Positions 8,059 through 17,983 of a stretch of DNA of 64,000 bases are shown here, one piece after another. The translations under genes were made by a program, and so were the position numbers. This stretch comes from Flavobacterium sp. Root901 (GTDB lineage Bacteria; Bacteroidota; Bacteroidia; Flavobacteriales; Flavobacteriaceae): the NCBI RefSeq assembly GCF_001429765.1, contig NZ_LMJB01000008.1, positions 250,835 to 314,834 of the forward strand, in the 5' to 3' direction. Numbering within the stretch: the stretch's first letter is position 1; the number at the start of each line of letters is the position of its first letter. Under the pieces are notes generated by a model. That model was given only the letters and a program-made list of their open reading frames with translations, did no database searches and was not told the origin of the DNA.

Positions 8059-10767
8059 TTATAGTGATCCTAAATTCGTTTTTCCTAGTATAATTTTATC
8101 TGACAATCGCTCGTTTTCATCACTGCAGTCAAATAGTCGCCCTGTTGGGTAAACATTGTCCAGACTTGTTAAGGCCTTAATAAAGCTGATTAATTGAGGT
8201 TCCGGCTGCTCCTGATTCAAAGCTGTTTTGGCGAATAAATAGTCTTTATATGTTTTTTCAAATTGAACAAGCTGGTTTTCTGCGGGATCTTTTACATCTT
8301 TTTCCCTGTATCCAATCCAGCATATTTTTGCCAGAACGTGCGCAGGCAGTTCTTCCTTAATTATTTTTTCTATATAATTTCTAAAATCGGTATTGGCAAA
8401 TCGCAGTGTATATCCCGGCAGCACCACACTTACACGGTAGGAGTAAGGGTCTATTGGTTCGCAGCTATCGCACTCATCGGCGCAGATAGGCATGAAAGTG
8501 TCAGGATTAACGGTTGTCAGATTTACATCAGGACGGAGCATCATATGTTCTACCAAAAACATTCCTTCTTCGGTAAAATCTTCTTTCATGAATTGAATCA
8601 ATTCCAGAATCGATTTTTCTAAATCCGACAGATTATTATAGTATTCAAATCTGCGGGCAATAATGCGATTTGGGTTTTTCTTGTCTTTAATTGCCGGATT
8701 TATAATGTCATAAGAATATTTTCCGGCATCGGACTCTTGTATTAAAATATTGTCGATAATCGATAAATCTTTTACAGTACCGTTTTTAAAAGCCTCTTTT
8801 ATTTTATATTCCCGAGTCTGAATAATTTGCAATACGGCAAAATAAAGTTCTTTATTCGCTGCCGAAGTATCGAAGTATTCTGCGGTTGAAGAAAGTACAA
8901 TCTCATTATGAGTGTCCAGAATACGCCATCTGTAAACAGATTGATTGTCTGAATCAATAAAATTGTACATTTCGACAAACGAATTAGAAAGGTTCCTGCG
9001 ACTGTAATCTTTAATACCAATAAGTCTCGAAATCCTTTTTTCTGCTCCCGAAACATTATTCGTATTCCATAAATTGGCGATGGGCTGTTTATAATAATCA
9101 AAAGCGTTGCCGCGGTCTTTGCTTACTACTTTATAATCTTTCAAAAAGTTTTCTTTGTCACGAAGCACTACCTGATCTGTAGTGTTTCCATAAATGGTTT
9201 TGTTAACAAATACGTATTCCGAAAAATTTTCGGCAAAACGGGACAAGAGATGGTCTAAAATTTTATTTCTTCGTTCAATATTATTATCCTGCTGGTCAAA
9301 AAGCAATGCTGTAATCGTTTCATCGTCGTAATTTTCATATCCGTTTACAATGTCATTTGCACCTTCAATGTCTTTAATGACCTGAGTAAAAAGGGTTCGG
9401 GTCAAATTTCCGCTTACTGAAAGCAATTCGCTGACCTGACCCAATTGTTTAAAATAACTTCCTAATATCTGATCAAAAAATAAAAGATACCCTTTTAGTT
9501 GTTTTGCCTTAGCTTTACGCTCAACAGAAGCTCTGGAAGGAAGTCCCACTTCACCAATACCATAAGTTTCAGGAAAATCATTTTGTATGGTAGTGTAAAA
9601 ATCGGTGTTAAGATATTCGCCATTTGGGATGTCTAGTTCTTTATTCTGGCTGGCGTTGGTTGTAGCTTTATCTTTTTCGGCTTTTATGGCATCTAAATAA
9701 ATTTTTACCTGCGCCTGATTGATATTGAGAGGCAGTAATCCTTTGTTGTAGTTGAAAACACTTTTGGCACAAATAACAGGTTTTTGATATTCTGAAAGAC
9801 AGATTAGCCATTTGTTTTCGAGATCATCACCGCCGCAGTTTCCCAGAGAAATATCTTTAATTAAGATTACATCCGGCACCGACATTATGATTCTCATAAT
9901 ATCTGAAAGACGGACTTCATTTCTTAAATCGGCTGTTAGTAATTCTTTTGTGTCAATAAAACCGTTTTCTAAAGTTGGACCGTCAAAGATTTCAAGAGTC
10001 GAATAGCCTTTGTCAATCATTTGCTTAAGCGAATAAAAATTGACTGTTGTCGATAAGTAACTTTCCAAAGCATGAATGACATTGGCATGAACCAGTTCTT
10101 CATCGGCTTCATTATCTACTTCAATATCGGCACATATTTTTATGGGGTAATCAACCACTTTTTTTATCTCGACAAGATCTTCACAAAGGTTTCTGTTAGC
10201 ATGATACTGCTTTCTTATTTTTTCTTTAACGATCTCTATTTCTGCAGGTTTTGAACTTTCAAAATCTACATAAAGATCATATAAGCCATTGAGCTCAAAA
10301 GATTTTCTTAAATTTGGAGTTGCTGATAGATTTTGATAATCCTTAATATCATAAGAAAGTTTATCATTTTTGCAGTCTACATAGACTGTTTTTTCATGTT
10401 TTGCGAGCCAGCAGTTTCGAACTCCCTGTATGTCTATAAATAGTTTTCGGTAATCATTTTGAGTCACAGGACTTGATGACAATACTTCTGAAGCTTTGAA
10501 AAATTGTTTTGGAATGCCTTTATTACTGTCATCAGATTCTAATATATTTTCTATTGGGAGATTGAGTCTCATGCCAAGATCCGAAATGGCGTAGCAAAGC
10601 ATCTCCAGCATTGTAATACCGGGATCATGCTCGTTAAAATCGGTCCAAAATTTGCTGCCAAAAGACTCTATATATTCGATTCCTTTTTTTCTCAAATAAA
10701 AGAAATCCAAATCGTCCTCAGTTGCTGACTTTTTAGGAATGGTGATATGTTGGTTTAGTATCGACAT
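8059..10767 (-). CDS. eCIS baseplate wedge protein (Afp12-like)
   Basis: 902 aa. The N-terminal segment (EYIESFGSKFWTDFNEHDPG, then ITMLEMLCYAISDLGMRL) is the signature of the large baseplate proteins in Afp/PVC-like systems, which bridge the baseplate hub and sheath. Two cysteine pairs in PICADECDSCEP near residue 765 could bind metal. The ATG overlaps the end of the larger baseplate gene by 13 bases, so the two are probably made together as wedge partners. Calling it the second wedge protein rests on gene order and the NEHDPG motif, not on a structure. Confidence 0.75.
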   Translation of the reverse strand: MSILNQHITIPKKSATEDDLDFFYLRKKGIEYIESFGSKFWTDFNEHDPGITMLEMLCYAISDLGMRLNLPIENILESDDSNKGIPKQFFKASEVLSSSPVTQNDYRKLFIDIQGVRNCWLAKHEKTVYVDCKNDKLSYDIKDYQNLSATPNLRKSFELNGLYDLYVDFESSKPAEIEIVKEKIRKQYHANRNLCEDLVEIKKVVDYPIKICADIEVDNEADEELVHANVIHALESYLSTTVNFYSLKQMIDKGYSTLEIFDGPTLENGFIDTKELLTADLRNEVRLSDIMRIIMSVPDVILIKDISLGNCGGDDLENKWLICLSEYQKPVICAKSVFNYNKGLLPLNINQAQVKIYLDAIKAEKDKATTNASQNKELDIPNGEYLNTDFYTTIQNDFPETYGIGEVGLPSRASVERKAKAKQLKGYLLFFDQILGSYFKQLGQVSELLSVSGNLTRTLFTQVIKDIEGANDIVNGYENYDDETITALLFDQQDNNIERRNKILDHLLSRFAENFSEYVFVNKTIYGNTTDQVVLRDKENFLKDYKVVSKDRGNAFDYYKQPIANLWNTNNVSGAEKRISRLIGIKDYSRRNLSNSFVEMYNFIDSDNQSVYRWRILDTHNEIVLSSTAEYFDTSAANKELYFAVLQIIQTREYKIKEAFKNGTVKDLSIIDNILIQESDAGKYSYDIINPAIKDKKNPNRIIARRFEYYNNLSDLEKSILELIQFMKEDFTEEGMFLVEHMMLRPDVNLTTVNPDTFMPICADECDSCEPIDPYSYRVSVVLPGYTLRFANTDFRNYIEKIIKEELPAHVLAKICWIGYREKDVKDPAENQLVQFEKTYKDYLFAKTALNQEQPEPQLISFIKALTSLDNVYPTGRLFDCSDENERLSDKIILGKTNLGSL

Positions 10768-13700
10768 TTTTCAGGTTGTTCTGGTATTGGTTCTTTGCAA
10801 GTTTTTATATTGGTACTGATAATGTGGTTTTTAACAGAGACTAAAATATTTTTTGGACTCGATGGGGACAGTGTGTTTAAAAAGTCTAAAAGGTTTACAT
10901 TGGCCTCGTTGTTTTCGGTATCTTCTAATGGAACAGGCTCATCTTTATTTGTTTTTTTATCGATGTAGATCGCCATTTCAAGCTTAGATAAAAAATCTAC
11001 ATAATATAAATTTTCAATATATTCGATAACAATGCTGCGCTGTAATTCGACTCCAAATATGATTTGTTTTGAGGTGTCAAATGCCCAGGGCGATAAAAAT
11101 TTTATGAGATCTTCATTGAGCTGTTTTTTATAAAAATTCTCATCGTACTGCGGGTAAAACTTCACATCCAGTTTTATGATAACTTTTTCATAATCAGGAT
11201 TAATTGCTTTTGCGTACACTTGCATCGAGTTTTTAGAATTAATAAAACTCTCTATGCTGTTTAATGTGGCTGTGCTCACTCTTGGCTCATAAATATCGAA
11301 TACATTTTTGTCCACAATGTCGGGAATGACTACCAGTGTTACTTTTCCCGGGGATAAAAAAGAGGTGTTTGTACCCGAAATAAAAGTATGGTTAAGGCAT
11401 TTTACCCTAAAAACACTTGGGAATTCCTGTAAAATAAGATGCTCATAATCCCAAAGTGTTATCGCCCTGTTTTTGTGGCGCAGGCGTTCGCTTACACGCA
11501 GATAATAAGAAGGATCTGACTCCAACGGTTTCCCGGAAAATGAATTAAAAGGCTGTTCAATGCTCTTAATTTGCGGAACTCTTGTAATTAATTTCGATAT
11601 AGTTTTTGCAGGCAAAGTGCTGTCTAAATGTGCCAGATTGTTGTTGTTGTCAAAAAATTCTGCGGTAACAACCTGTGTTTTTACATCGATAACTTTACAA
11701 ACGGCATCATAGTCTTTGTGCATTTTTGCTTTTATCCAAATTGCATTGGCCGGAAATAGTGTATTATCATTAGCTGCCTGTTTTGGAATAGTGAATTTTA
11801 CAATACCCGATTTTAAAAAGTTATCGATACCATTTGCCAAAATATCTTTATCCAGATTTTTCCAGTAATTATCGCATAGTATGTACCATTCTACTTTTTG
11901 TTTTCCTGTAAAAGTGGGTACGCTGGTGTTTTCGCTTCCTTCTAATATTTGAAATAATAGTGAAATTTGCTGCGATATTTCAGCATCCTGAAGGCCGACA
12001 TAAAATTCGCCTCCATCACAATAATCCGGAACCAGGCAATTCGTAATTGGTGTGGCTGGATCTAAAATTTCTTTATTTATAGCTTGTTGTTTTAAATAAG
12101 AATGCTCTTCGCGCTGACCGAAAGGAGCTTCGTGAAATAATTTTATTCGGTTAGAATCGTAGGCAGAAACAGCAAAATCTATAGTTTCCTCAGCAGAATA
12201 ATTCAGGCTTATACTTTCTACAACAGGTGTGTAAGGTTCATTTGGAATTGGCGTTAACGGATTTGTCGCCACATTCATTATGGCAAGAGTATATACTTTT
12301 GGAAATAAAGAATGCAAAAACGATTGGTTTAATGTCAATCGTATAGGTCCGCTTTTTCCAATCGCATAAGTGTTTCCTTTTACATTGATATTCGATTCAA
12401 ATACTTTATCCTCATCGGTATCATCAAATAAATTGACGTCAGTTTTTTGATTTTCCCAGACTTCTTTGTTTAAAACAGATAATGTTGCTTTAAAATAGCC
12501 CTTTGTAACTATTGGATCGCTTGTGGCTGGTGTAGTTGAATTATCAGTTTCTGCAGCAGCTTTTAATTCTAAATCTGTTTTTTTTGCAATTCCGTCTTCA
12601 GGCTGGTTGACATTCATTTTGGCTTCAGCGTTCAGCTTTTTAAACATGGCAGAATTAAAAATATCCTGACTGATCGTTTCAAGAAAGCTTTTTTTGTAAG
12701 CAGCATAATGAGTTTCAAATGATAGGGGAGTGTTTTTCCATTTGATGTTAATATCAGCTTCTTTCCATTTTTTAGAAAAGATTTCGGGATAGTTTATTAT
12801 AAAAGAACTGTTTTTTTCGGGTTGAGTTGTAAAAGGGTAAAATGGTTTTGATGCATTAAGTAAACCGTTATCACTTTCTAATAATAAAGATTTTACATCC
12901 TTAACCTCAACTTTTGCGGTAATAGCAGCTATTTTATTTATAACTAAACTTCTAAAAAGATTATGTCCTTTTGTATCGTGCGTATTGATTAAAAATCGAA
13001 TTACAGGAAGTTCTGTAGAGAAAAATTCTCCTAAAACTTTCTGATCATAGCCAACAATTGACGGGTCATCTTTTGGTATCTGAAAAACCAATTTTAATTG
13101 TTTGCCGCCAATTCCTGAAGATTCATTTCCAGTTTTAAAAATGACGCTTTTACTAAGTTTAAAATTTCCAATCCATCCTTTTTTACCACTATATAAAATA
13201 CTGATATTTGCCTCAAGATCGTCTGCAGAAAATGGAATATAAAAAGTTAAGTCATCAATAAAAGTGATGGTGACAGCGATATTTCTGTCGCCTTCTTTAA
13301 GATTAAATAATTCTGAAGCTATTGCAAAACCTAATTTGGCATCGTCCAATTCCGGGTATTTTTTTTCATTGGATGTATATCCAAAAGGGAACCAATATTG
13401 AGAATCTTCTTTTAAAGGTTCACCTTTTCCGTCAAGGGAATTGGCAATTTCGCTGTATTTTATTTCGCCGAGATCAACGTCATTATACACACTTTTCAGG
13501 TAAGCTATACTGGCTTTATTGGCAATAAAATCTTCTGTGGTTTTGTATATTAATTTTTTGCCATCAGGATCTTTTCCTGCATCAAGTTCTGTATTTACGG
13601 CAATTTTTTCTTCGGCAATTTTTTTGGCCAGTTCAAAAATGATATTCACCTTATCTGCTTTTGCCGGAAGTTTCTCGATCTGAAGTATGTCTTTATAAAA

Positions 13701-14138
13701 AAAGTCTAAATGCTTTTTTGTAATCAGGTTAAGTTTGTTTTGTGATAATTCCAATAATTTCAGGAAACACACAAACAAAGTCATGTGAGGAGTAAGGTCT
13801 TGATTTACAAAAGCAGTAGATAATGTTTTCGTGATACTTTCTTTTAAAGCAGCATATTCCTTATCAGTTCTTTTCGGAATACCATCCGGAAGATCGTCTT
13901 TTGAAAACCCGAAATAGCTGAAAAATTCCTGCCAGTCGCCTTCTGGATTTTTATCGTTATCAATATCGAAAAAATTCACCTGCTTGGCAAAATTATAAGC
14001 AAATAGCAGCCAATCCTCAATAGTAAAATCATGAAGTTTCAGGTTGCCTGGCTCTAGTGCGTCACTAAAGCGTTCTTCCTGGTTGACCCCATTTCTTTTA
14101 AAAATAACATTATCTATCTGGCCGCTGTTGGTGCTCAT
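10755..14138 (-). CDS. Baseplate J-like wedge protein (Afp11-like)
   Basis: 1127 aa. The gene follows the gp25-like gene at 13 bases, the usual place for the large baseplate wedge protein. Features typical of baseplate J relatives lie in the C-terminal third: SDPSYYLRVSERLRHKNRAI followed by TLWDYEHLILQEFPSVFRVK and a long conserved tail. The N-terminal 150 residues resemble the helical collar of eCIS wedge proteins (DWLLFAYNFAKQVNFFD and DWQEFFSYFGF). Together with the following 902-aa protein it should form the hexameric baseplate around the spike. No membrane segments are seen. Confidence 0.8.
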   Translation of the reverse strand: MSTNSGQIDNVIFKRNGVNQEERFSDALEPGNLKLHDFTIEDWLLFAYNFAKQVNFFDIDNDKNPEGDWQEFFSYFGFSKDDLPDGIPKRTDKEYAALKESITKTLSTAFVNQDLTPHMTLFVCFLKLLELSQNKLNLITKKHLDFFYKDILQIEKLPAKADKVNIIFELAKKIAEEKIAVNTELDAGKDPDGKKLIYKTTEDFIANKASIAYLKSVYNDVDLGEIKYSEIANSLDGKGEPLKEDSQYWFPFGYTSNEKKYPELDDAKLGFAIASELFNLKEGDRNIAVTITFIDDLTFYIPFSADDLEANISILYSGKKGWIGNFKLSKSVIFKTGNESSGIGGKQLKLVFQIPKDDPSIVGYDQKVLGEFFSTELPVIRFLINTHDTKGHNLFRSLVINKIAAITAKVEVKDVKSLLLESDNGLLNASKPFYPFTTQPEKNSSFIINYPEIFSKKWKEADINIKWKNTPLSFETHYAAYKKSFLETISQDIFNSAMFKKLNAEAKMNVNQPEDGIAKKTDLELKAAAETDNSTTPATSDPIVTKGYFKATLSVLNKEVWENQKTDVNLFDDTDEDKVFESNINVKGNTYAIGKSGPIRLTLNQSFLHSLFPKVYTLAIMNVATNPLTPIPNEPYTPVVESISLNYSAEETIDFAVSAYDSNRIKLFHEAPFGQREEHSYLKQQAINKEILDPATPITNCLVPDYCDGGEFYVGLQDAEISQQISLLFQILEGSENTSVPTFTGKQKVEWYILCDNYWKNLDKDILANGIDNFLKSGIVKFTIPKQAANDNTLFPANAIWIKAKMHKDYDAVCKVIDVKTQVVTAEFFDNNNNLAHLDSTLPAKTISKLITRVPQIKSIEQPFNSFSGKPLESDPSYYLRVSERLRHKNRAITLWDYEHLILQEFPSVFRVKCLNHTFISGTNTSFLSPGKVTLVVIPDIVDKNVFDIYEPRVSTATLNSIESFINSKNSMQVYAKAINPDYEKVIIKLDVKFYPQYDENFYKKQLNEDLIKFLSPWAFDTSKQIIFGVELQRSIVIEYIENLYYVDFLSKLEMAIYIDKKTNKDEPVPLEDTENNEANVNLLDFLNTLSPSSPKNILVSVKNHIISTNIKTCKEPIPEQPEKCRY

Positions 14139-14151
14139 AGCTTATAAACTT

Positions 14152-14562
14152 TTAAATATTAGTGCCTTCTCCTTTGTAAAATGGATATACAAGATTGCTT
14201 CTTGAGTTTGTACTTCTTATTTTGTAATCGATTATGACCAATAATTCTCCTTCTAAATCATCGCCTTGCGTGATGTCAATTTTTTCAACATCAATTCGGG
14301 GTTCGTAATATAAAATGGCCGTTTTTATTAATTCTGAAACATAGGTTTTAAGTGTTCTGTCTAATGTTCCAAAAATTAATTCATCCATATTGCATCCATA
14401 TCTGGGCAGCATAATGCGTTCGCCAATTTTGGTAGAAAGTAATATCTCCAGACTGCTTTTAATATCTGCCTCGTCCGATGTCATTACGACTGCTTTGATA
14501 TTCTTTTTAAACTCTGGAGGAAAACTCCATCCGGTACCTAAAAATGCTTCTTTATTTTCCAT
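14152..14562 (-). CDS. gpW/gp25-like baseplate protein
   Basis: 136 aa from ATG 14562. An upstream in-frame ATG at 14589 lies inside the PAAR gene; the later start gives MENKEAFLGTGWSFPPEF, which matches the usual N-terminus and leaves a two-base gap after the PAAR stop. Motifs IEILLSTKIGERIMLPRYGC-like and FGTLDRTLKTYVSELIKTAI are typical of the gp25/T6SS TssE family, which starts sheath polymerisation at the baseplate. The order PAAR, gp25, wedge is standard for eCIS clusters. Confidence 0.9.
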   Translation of the reverse strand: MENKEAFLGTGWSFPPEFKKNIKAVVMTSDEADIKSSLEILLSTKIGERIMLPRYGCNMDELIFGTLDRTLKTYVSELIKTAILYYEPRIDVEKIDITQGDDLEGELLVIIDYKIRSTNSRSNLVYPFYKGEGTNI

Positions 14563-14564
14563 AA

Positions 14565-14855
14565 TTAACCTATTAAAACGGTTGGGCATCCTATTATAAT
14601 TGTTCCGCCATGTGCAGTTGAATCTCCCATTCTTGCTGCTGGTTTTCCTCCAATCAGTACTGTACTTGATCCCGCTATAATACTATCCGGCGGTCCTGAA
14701 CAAACGATCATATCTCCTAAGCAGGCTGCTGGCATACCGCCTATCAATACTGTAGGCGATCCTGGCGGTATTATTGGTCCGCCTACATGAGGTACAGTTG
14801 CTGTTACCATTGGGCAGACATGCATATCATTGATTCTTGCGGCTGGTGCTCCCAT
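14565..14855 (-). CDS. PAAR-domain spike tip protein
   Basis: 96 aa made almost entirely of the PAAR fold: Pro-Ala-Ala-Arg at 4-7 (GAPAARINDMHVCPM), a second block (GGMPAACLGDMIVCSGPPDS) and a third (GGKPAARMGDSTAHGG). His and Cys residues in these blocks are the usual metal ligands that stabilise the conical tip. It caps the VgrG-like spike encoded just upstream. No C-terminal toxin extension is present, so any cargo must be carried elsewhere, for example in the tube lumen. Confidence 0.95.
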   Translation of the reverse strand: MGAPAARINDMHVCPMVTATVPHVGGPIIPPGSPTVLIGGMPAACLGDMIVCSGPPDSIIAGSSTVLIGGKPAARMGDSTAHGGTIIIGCPTVLIG

Positions 14856-14924
14856 AATTATTTATTTTAGGGTTAATGTATCTGTTTATGAGTTTAAGAA
14901 CAGACAGAAAGAAAACACAATAAT

Positions 14925-16670
14925 TTAATTGATCTGTACAATACTGCCTTTAACTATCGCCACCGCAGCCGATGACATTTCTGCTCCGGCACTGCCTTCG
15001 GCTTTAAATTGAGCAGTTGCTTTTAGATTTACATTCGTACCTTCAATTTTTACATCGCCTGTTGCTTTTATCGAAATATCGCCCGCACTTTCCATCTTTA
15101 TTCCTGCGCTGTCAATGGTAATTACATTCGAATTTTCATCTTCCACAACTATAGATCCTTTGTCTTCGTCGAGTGTTATTTTTTTGCCTGCCGGCGTTTC
15201 AATGGCTATTGATTTTTTATCATCATCAAACAGGACTTTCATTTCGCTTCTTGTAAAAATCCCTTTTTGATGGTTATCATCAGATGCTTTCAGAGGAGCT
15301 GGTTTTGCACTGCTGTGGAGCATTCCTAATACAACCGCATCATTAGGATCTTCATTGATGAAGCCGATAATTACTTCGTCCTCAATTTCCGGCCTGAAAA
15401 AAGTACCTCTGTTATCACCTGCATCCAGCGCAGCGACTCTGCACCAAATTCCCTGTTCTTCGTTATTGATAATTGGGATTTTTACCAAAATTCGGTCTTC
15501 GCTGTCAGGATCATCCTGAAGCTGGGTTACAATACCAATATGCAATCCTTTTATGGATGGAATTATTCCAGAAGCTGATGGAGTATTGATATCATAAGTT
15601 TCAGAAAACCATTCAGGATTTAATCCAAACTGTACGTTTACAGTCCAGTTGCCATTTGCAATTTCATGAAAAACTCCTGTTATATATGCTTTGCCGTTAA
15701 AACGATCTCCAACGCCTTCAAGTGTAATAATGGTGTTGGGTTTTACAGCGGGAATGCCTTGAAATTTTACTCTTCCACGAACTTTTGAAAGCTGCTGAAA
15801 TAATAATTTTGCATCGGCCCAATCCTGCAGTGCAGTATCGGTAACATGACCGCCGTGTCGCAATTCTAAGTTTTCCAGTTTTACGATATCGGATAAATCC
15901 GAAGGAGATAAATTTCCGTTCAGGCTCACGCTGGGATCTTTGGCTTCAATTTCTAATAATTCCTGATTTGATGCATTCCAGCTGTAAGAGGAAACTTTGG
16001 CAAACTGATTTCTGGCATCAATTTCGGCATCAAAATCGAGCATACTGGAACCAAAAGATACCGTTTCGACTGGTTCAGAAGTGAGATCTGGTTTTTTAAT
16101 CGATATTTCGCCGTTTTCAACAAAACATAATTTTCCGTTGGCCTGCGCACGTGAGACAATAAAATCCCAATCGGAAGTATTATACTGTACTAACTCTTTA
16201 TGACTATAATTAGTGCTTTCCACCTCTTTTTGTAACCCGTAAGTGCCTATAATATCTTCAAAAGCATCACTGTCTTTTACATCATAAAAATATTTGCTTT
16301 TTCTCCCAATCGTCAGTTTTACGGCTTCGTCTTTGCATTCTACAATTAACAGGGATGAATTATCTTTTATTTTTATGGAATGTTTTACAACTATTCCTTT
16401 GTAAATAGTTTCATCATCGCTGTGATAGCCCACTTTTATTTCAATTTTTTTCCCGGGAATGAGCAAATCTTCATTACTTAATTTAAAATCTCGTGCAGCA
16501 GCATCTCCATCAGTCAAAACAATTTGCGCCATAGGTACTCTGTTCACCTCATTATGAACAACAATGCTCATCACCTGGTAAATACCGGACAGCTCAGTTC
16601 CTTCAATGAGTAATTTGTGCGTTACTAAATCTGCACTTTTACTGGTTTGTATGACGCCGCTATTGTTCAT
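14925..16670 (-). CDS. VgrG/gp5-gp27-like spike protein (Afp8-like)
   Basis: 581 aa. Residues about 1-370 form the gp27/gpD-like hub (VNRVPMAQIVLTDGDAAARD, ADAKLLFQQLSKVRGRVKFQ). Residues about 375-455 form the gp5 OB-fold (HIGIVTQLQDDPDSEDRILV, RPEIEDEVIIGFINEDPNDA). The C-terminal 100 residues are a repetitive beta-helix needle (DISIKATGDVKIEGTNVNLK). There is no fused effector domain. It starts one base after the LysM gene ends. The trimer should form the central spike onto which the PAAR tip docks. Confidence 0.92.
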   Translation of the reverse strand: MNNSGVIQTSKSADLVTHKLLIEGTELSGIYQVMSIVVHNEVNRVPMAQIVLTDGDAAARDFKLSNEDLLIPGKKIEIKVGYHSDDETIYKGIVVKHSIKIKDNSSLLIVECKDEAVKLTIGRKSKYFYDVKDSDAFEDIIGTYGLQKEVESTNYSHKELVQYNTSDWDFIVSRAQANGKLCFVENGEISIKKPDLTSEPVETVSFGSSMLDFDAEIDARNQFAKVSSYSWNASNQELLEIEAKDPSVSLNGNLSPSDLSDIVKLENLELRHGGHVTDTALQDWADAKLLFQQLSKVRGRVKFQGIPAVKPNTIITLEGVGDRFNGKAYITGVFHEIANGNWTVNVQFGLNPEWFSETYDINTPSASGIIPSIKGLHIGIVTQLQDDPDSEDRILVKIPIINNEEQGIWCRVAALDAGDNRGTFFRPEIEDEVIIGFINEDPNDAVVLGMLHSSAKPAPLKASDDNHQKGIFTRSEMKVLFDDDKKSIAIETPAGKKITLDEDKGSIVVEDENSNVITIDSAGIKMESAGDISIKATGDVKIEGTNVNLKATAQFKAEGSAGAEMSSAAVAIVKGSIVQIN

Positions 16671-17366
16671 TTATTGTTGTTTTTGCAGAGGAGGAAAAAA
16701 TATTTTCTGACCAATTTTTAATTTTCTGAAATTGATAAGCTTGTTGGCTCTTGCTACTTCGAGATAATATTTTGAATCGCCATAGATTTTAAAAGACATT
16801 AACGGCAGTGTATCGCCGGCTTTTACAATTCTGGTATGTGTTAAATCAGGAGATTGATTGTTTTGCTGTTTTGCTCGTAATTCATCCTCAACAACTCCTT
16901 TAAATTTGCCTTTTGCAATGGCTCTGATCGGTGTTCCATCCGGTCTGAAAAGTTTATACTCAATGGTCATTTCGGTGAGAGACCCTTTGAATAACAAGCT
17001 TCCCCAGGCAATTTTTAAATAGTTTGGCTTATGTTCTGTACCATTATATTCAAGAATTAATTTTCTAAAATGCTCAATGTCTTCAATTACACCATTTTCG
17101 GTAGTTTCCTTGCCGGCAATAACACCTGTCCGGTCAAATAGAAAATCCAGTTCTAATTCTTCCGGAGCAATTGCTGTAAATCTTGGCGCAGGACTGCTTG
17201 TTCCGGCAGCCTGAGTTGTATCTTGCTCAATCTTGTAATGAAAAGTATATTTTTCGGGATTCATCAGCGTAACGAACTCTTCAATATCCGAAATTGGATT
17301 ATTGAATTGAGGATCGCTATAGGCAATGATCTTCAGTTTTTTTAATTCACCAGTAGTTGTTGCCAT
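16671..17366 (-). CDS. LysM-domain baseplate adaptor (Afp7-like)
   Basis: 231 aa from ATG 17366 (MATTTGELKKLKIIAYSDPQ). An in-frame ATG at 17414 exists, but it lies inside the DUF5908 gene and adds an unrelated basic stretch. The N-terminal domain (FVTLMNPEKYTFHYKIE; EELELDFLFDRTGVI) is the tube-baseplate adaptor fold. The C-terminus is a LysM domain (IVKAGDTLPLMSFKIYGDSK then YLEVARANKLINFRKLKIGQ). In T4-like machines the LysM gp53 relative clamps the baseplate wedges; here it probably links the spike hub to the tube. The start overlaps the upstream stop by one base. Confidence 0.88.
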   Translation of the reverse strand: MATTTGELKKLKIIAYSDPQFNNPISDIEEFVTLMNPEKYTFHYKIEQDTTQAAGTSSPAPRFTAIAPEELELDFLFDRTGVIAGKETTENGVIEDIEHFRKLILEYNGTEHKPNYLKIAWGSLLFKGSLTEMTIEYKLFRPDGTPIRAIAKGKFKGVVEDELRAKQQNNQSPDLTHTRIVKAGDTLPLMSFKIYGDSKYYLEVARANKLINFRKLKIGQKIFFPPLQKQQ

Positions 17367-17527
17367 CAGCGTTCTTTTTTTCGTTCTATAATCTTCATTA
17401 CCTGCTCGACACACTCAGCCACATTATCTTTTTCATTGTTAGATGAAGAAGAAGCTGGTTTTGCACCCGAATTTGCGTTTTCGTTCACGTTTATTTTAAT
17501 GTGAAGCTCTTTAATTTCAATTGGCAT
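17366..17527 (-). CDS. DUF5908 mini-protein
   Basis: 53 aa starting MPIEIKELHIKINVNE. This beta-strand opening followed by a disordered Ser/Asn-rich linker and a short amphipathic helix (AECVEQVMKIIERKK) is typical of DUF5908, a small protein found between tube and LysM genes in Bacteroidota contractile systems. The in-frame ATG at 17590 would add a hydrophobic stretch overlapping the tube gene and is less likely. Function is unknown; its position suggests a plug or connector at the tube-hub interface. Confidence 0.82.
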   Translation of the reverse strand: MPIEIKELHIKINVNENANSGAKPASSSSNNEKDNVAECVEQVMKIIERKKER

Positions 17528-17534
17528 GATAAAA

Positions 17535-17981
17535 CTATTTTTTATGAAGTGTGAAATAATTATAAGCAAGCTCAAAGCTTTCAATAACAATTTTGCTTTC
17601 TAAAGCACTAAAATCTTCAACAGCCCATTTTACTGGATAGGCATGTATTACTTTCCAGTGCATTAAAGGTTCGTGGTCCTGATTCAGGAGTTTTACCGTT
17701 AAGTCTACGGGCTTAAATTCAAAATTTTCTATTGCTTTTCGGCACCATTCAATTACATCAGAATCAATAAGTATCCCCCTTTTTAAAACCAAATTGGGAT
17801 ATTTGGTTTTTACAGGAAGTTTGTGTTTGAATCTGTTTTCTCCACCCTCGACAATTTCTTCCGTTTCAAGATCCACAGAAAGTCCGGATACGGATTGAAA
17901 TTCATGGTCTTTTTCTTTTGTGCCCAGTTGATCAAATTCAACCAGAAAATGAAAGCCTACGGGTGGATAATAATTAGCCAT
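17535..17981 (-). CDS. Inner tube protein 2 (Afp5-like, tube initiator)
   Basis: 148 aa of the T4 gp19/Hcp-like tube family: FHFLVEFDQ at the start, FQSVSGLSVDLETEEIVEGG, LVLKRGI and a C-terminal strand VIESFELAYNYF. It differs from the first tube protein by a longer N-terminal loop (QLGTKEKDHEF). In Afp/PVC such a second tube subunit forms the layer that joins the baseplate hub to the main tube. It lies two bases after the main tube gene and directly before DUF5908. Confidence 0.9.
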   Translation of the reverse strand: MANYYPPVGFHFLVEFDQLGTKEKDHEFQSVSGLSVDLETEEIVEGGENRFKHKLPVKTKYPNLVLKRGILIDSDVIEWCRKAIENFEFKPVDLTVKLLNQDHEPLMHWKVIHAYPVKWAVEDFSALESKIVIESFELAYNYFTLHKK

Positions 17982-17983
17982 GA

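Noticed and set aside
14925..16670. Effector domain fused to the VgrG-like spike
   Set aside because: The C-terminal part is only the repetitive needle; no extra domain follows.
17366..17590. 74-codon start for the DUF5908 gene and 17414 start for the LysM gene
   Set aside because: The upstream extensions overlap neighbouring genes and do not match family N-termini.
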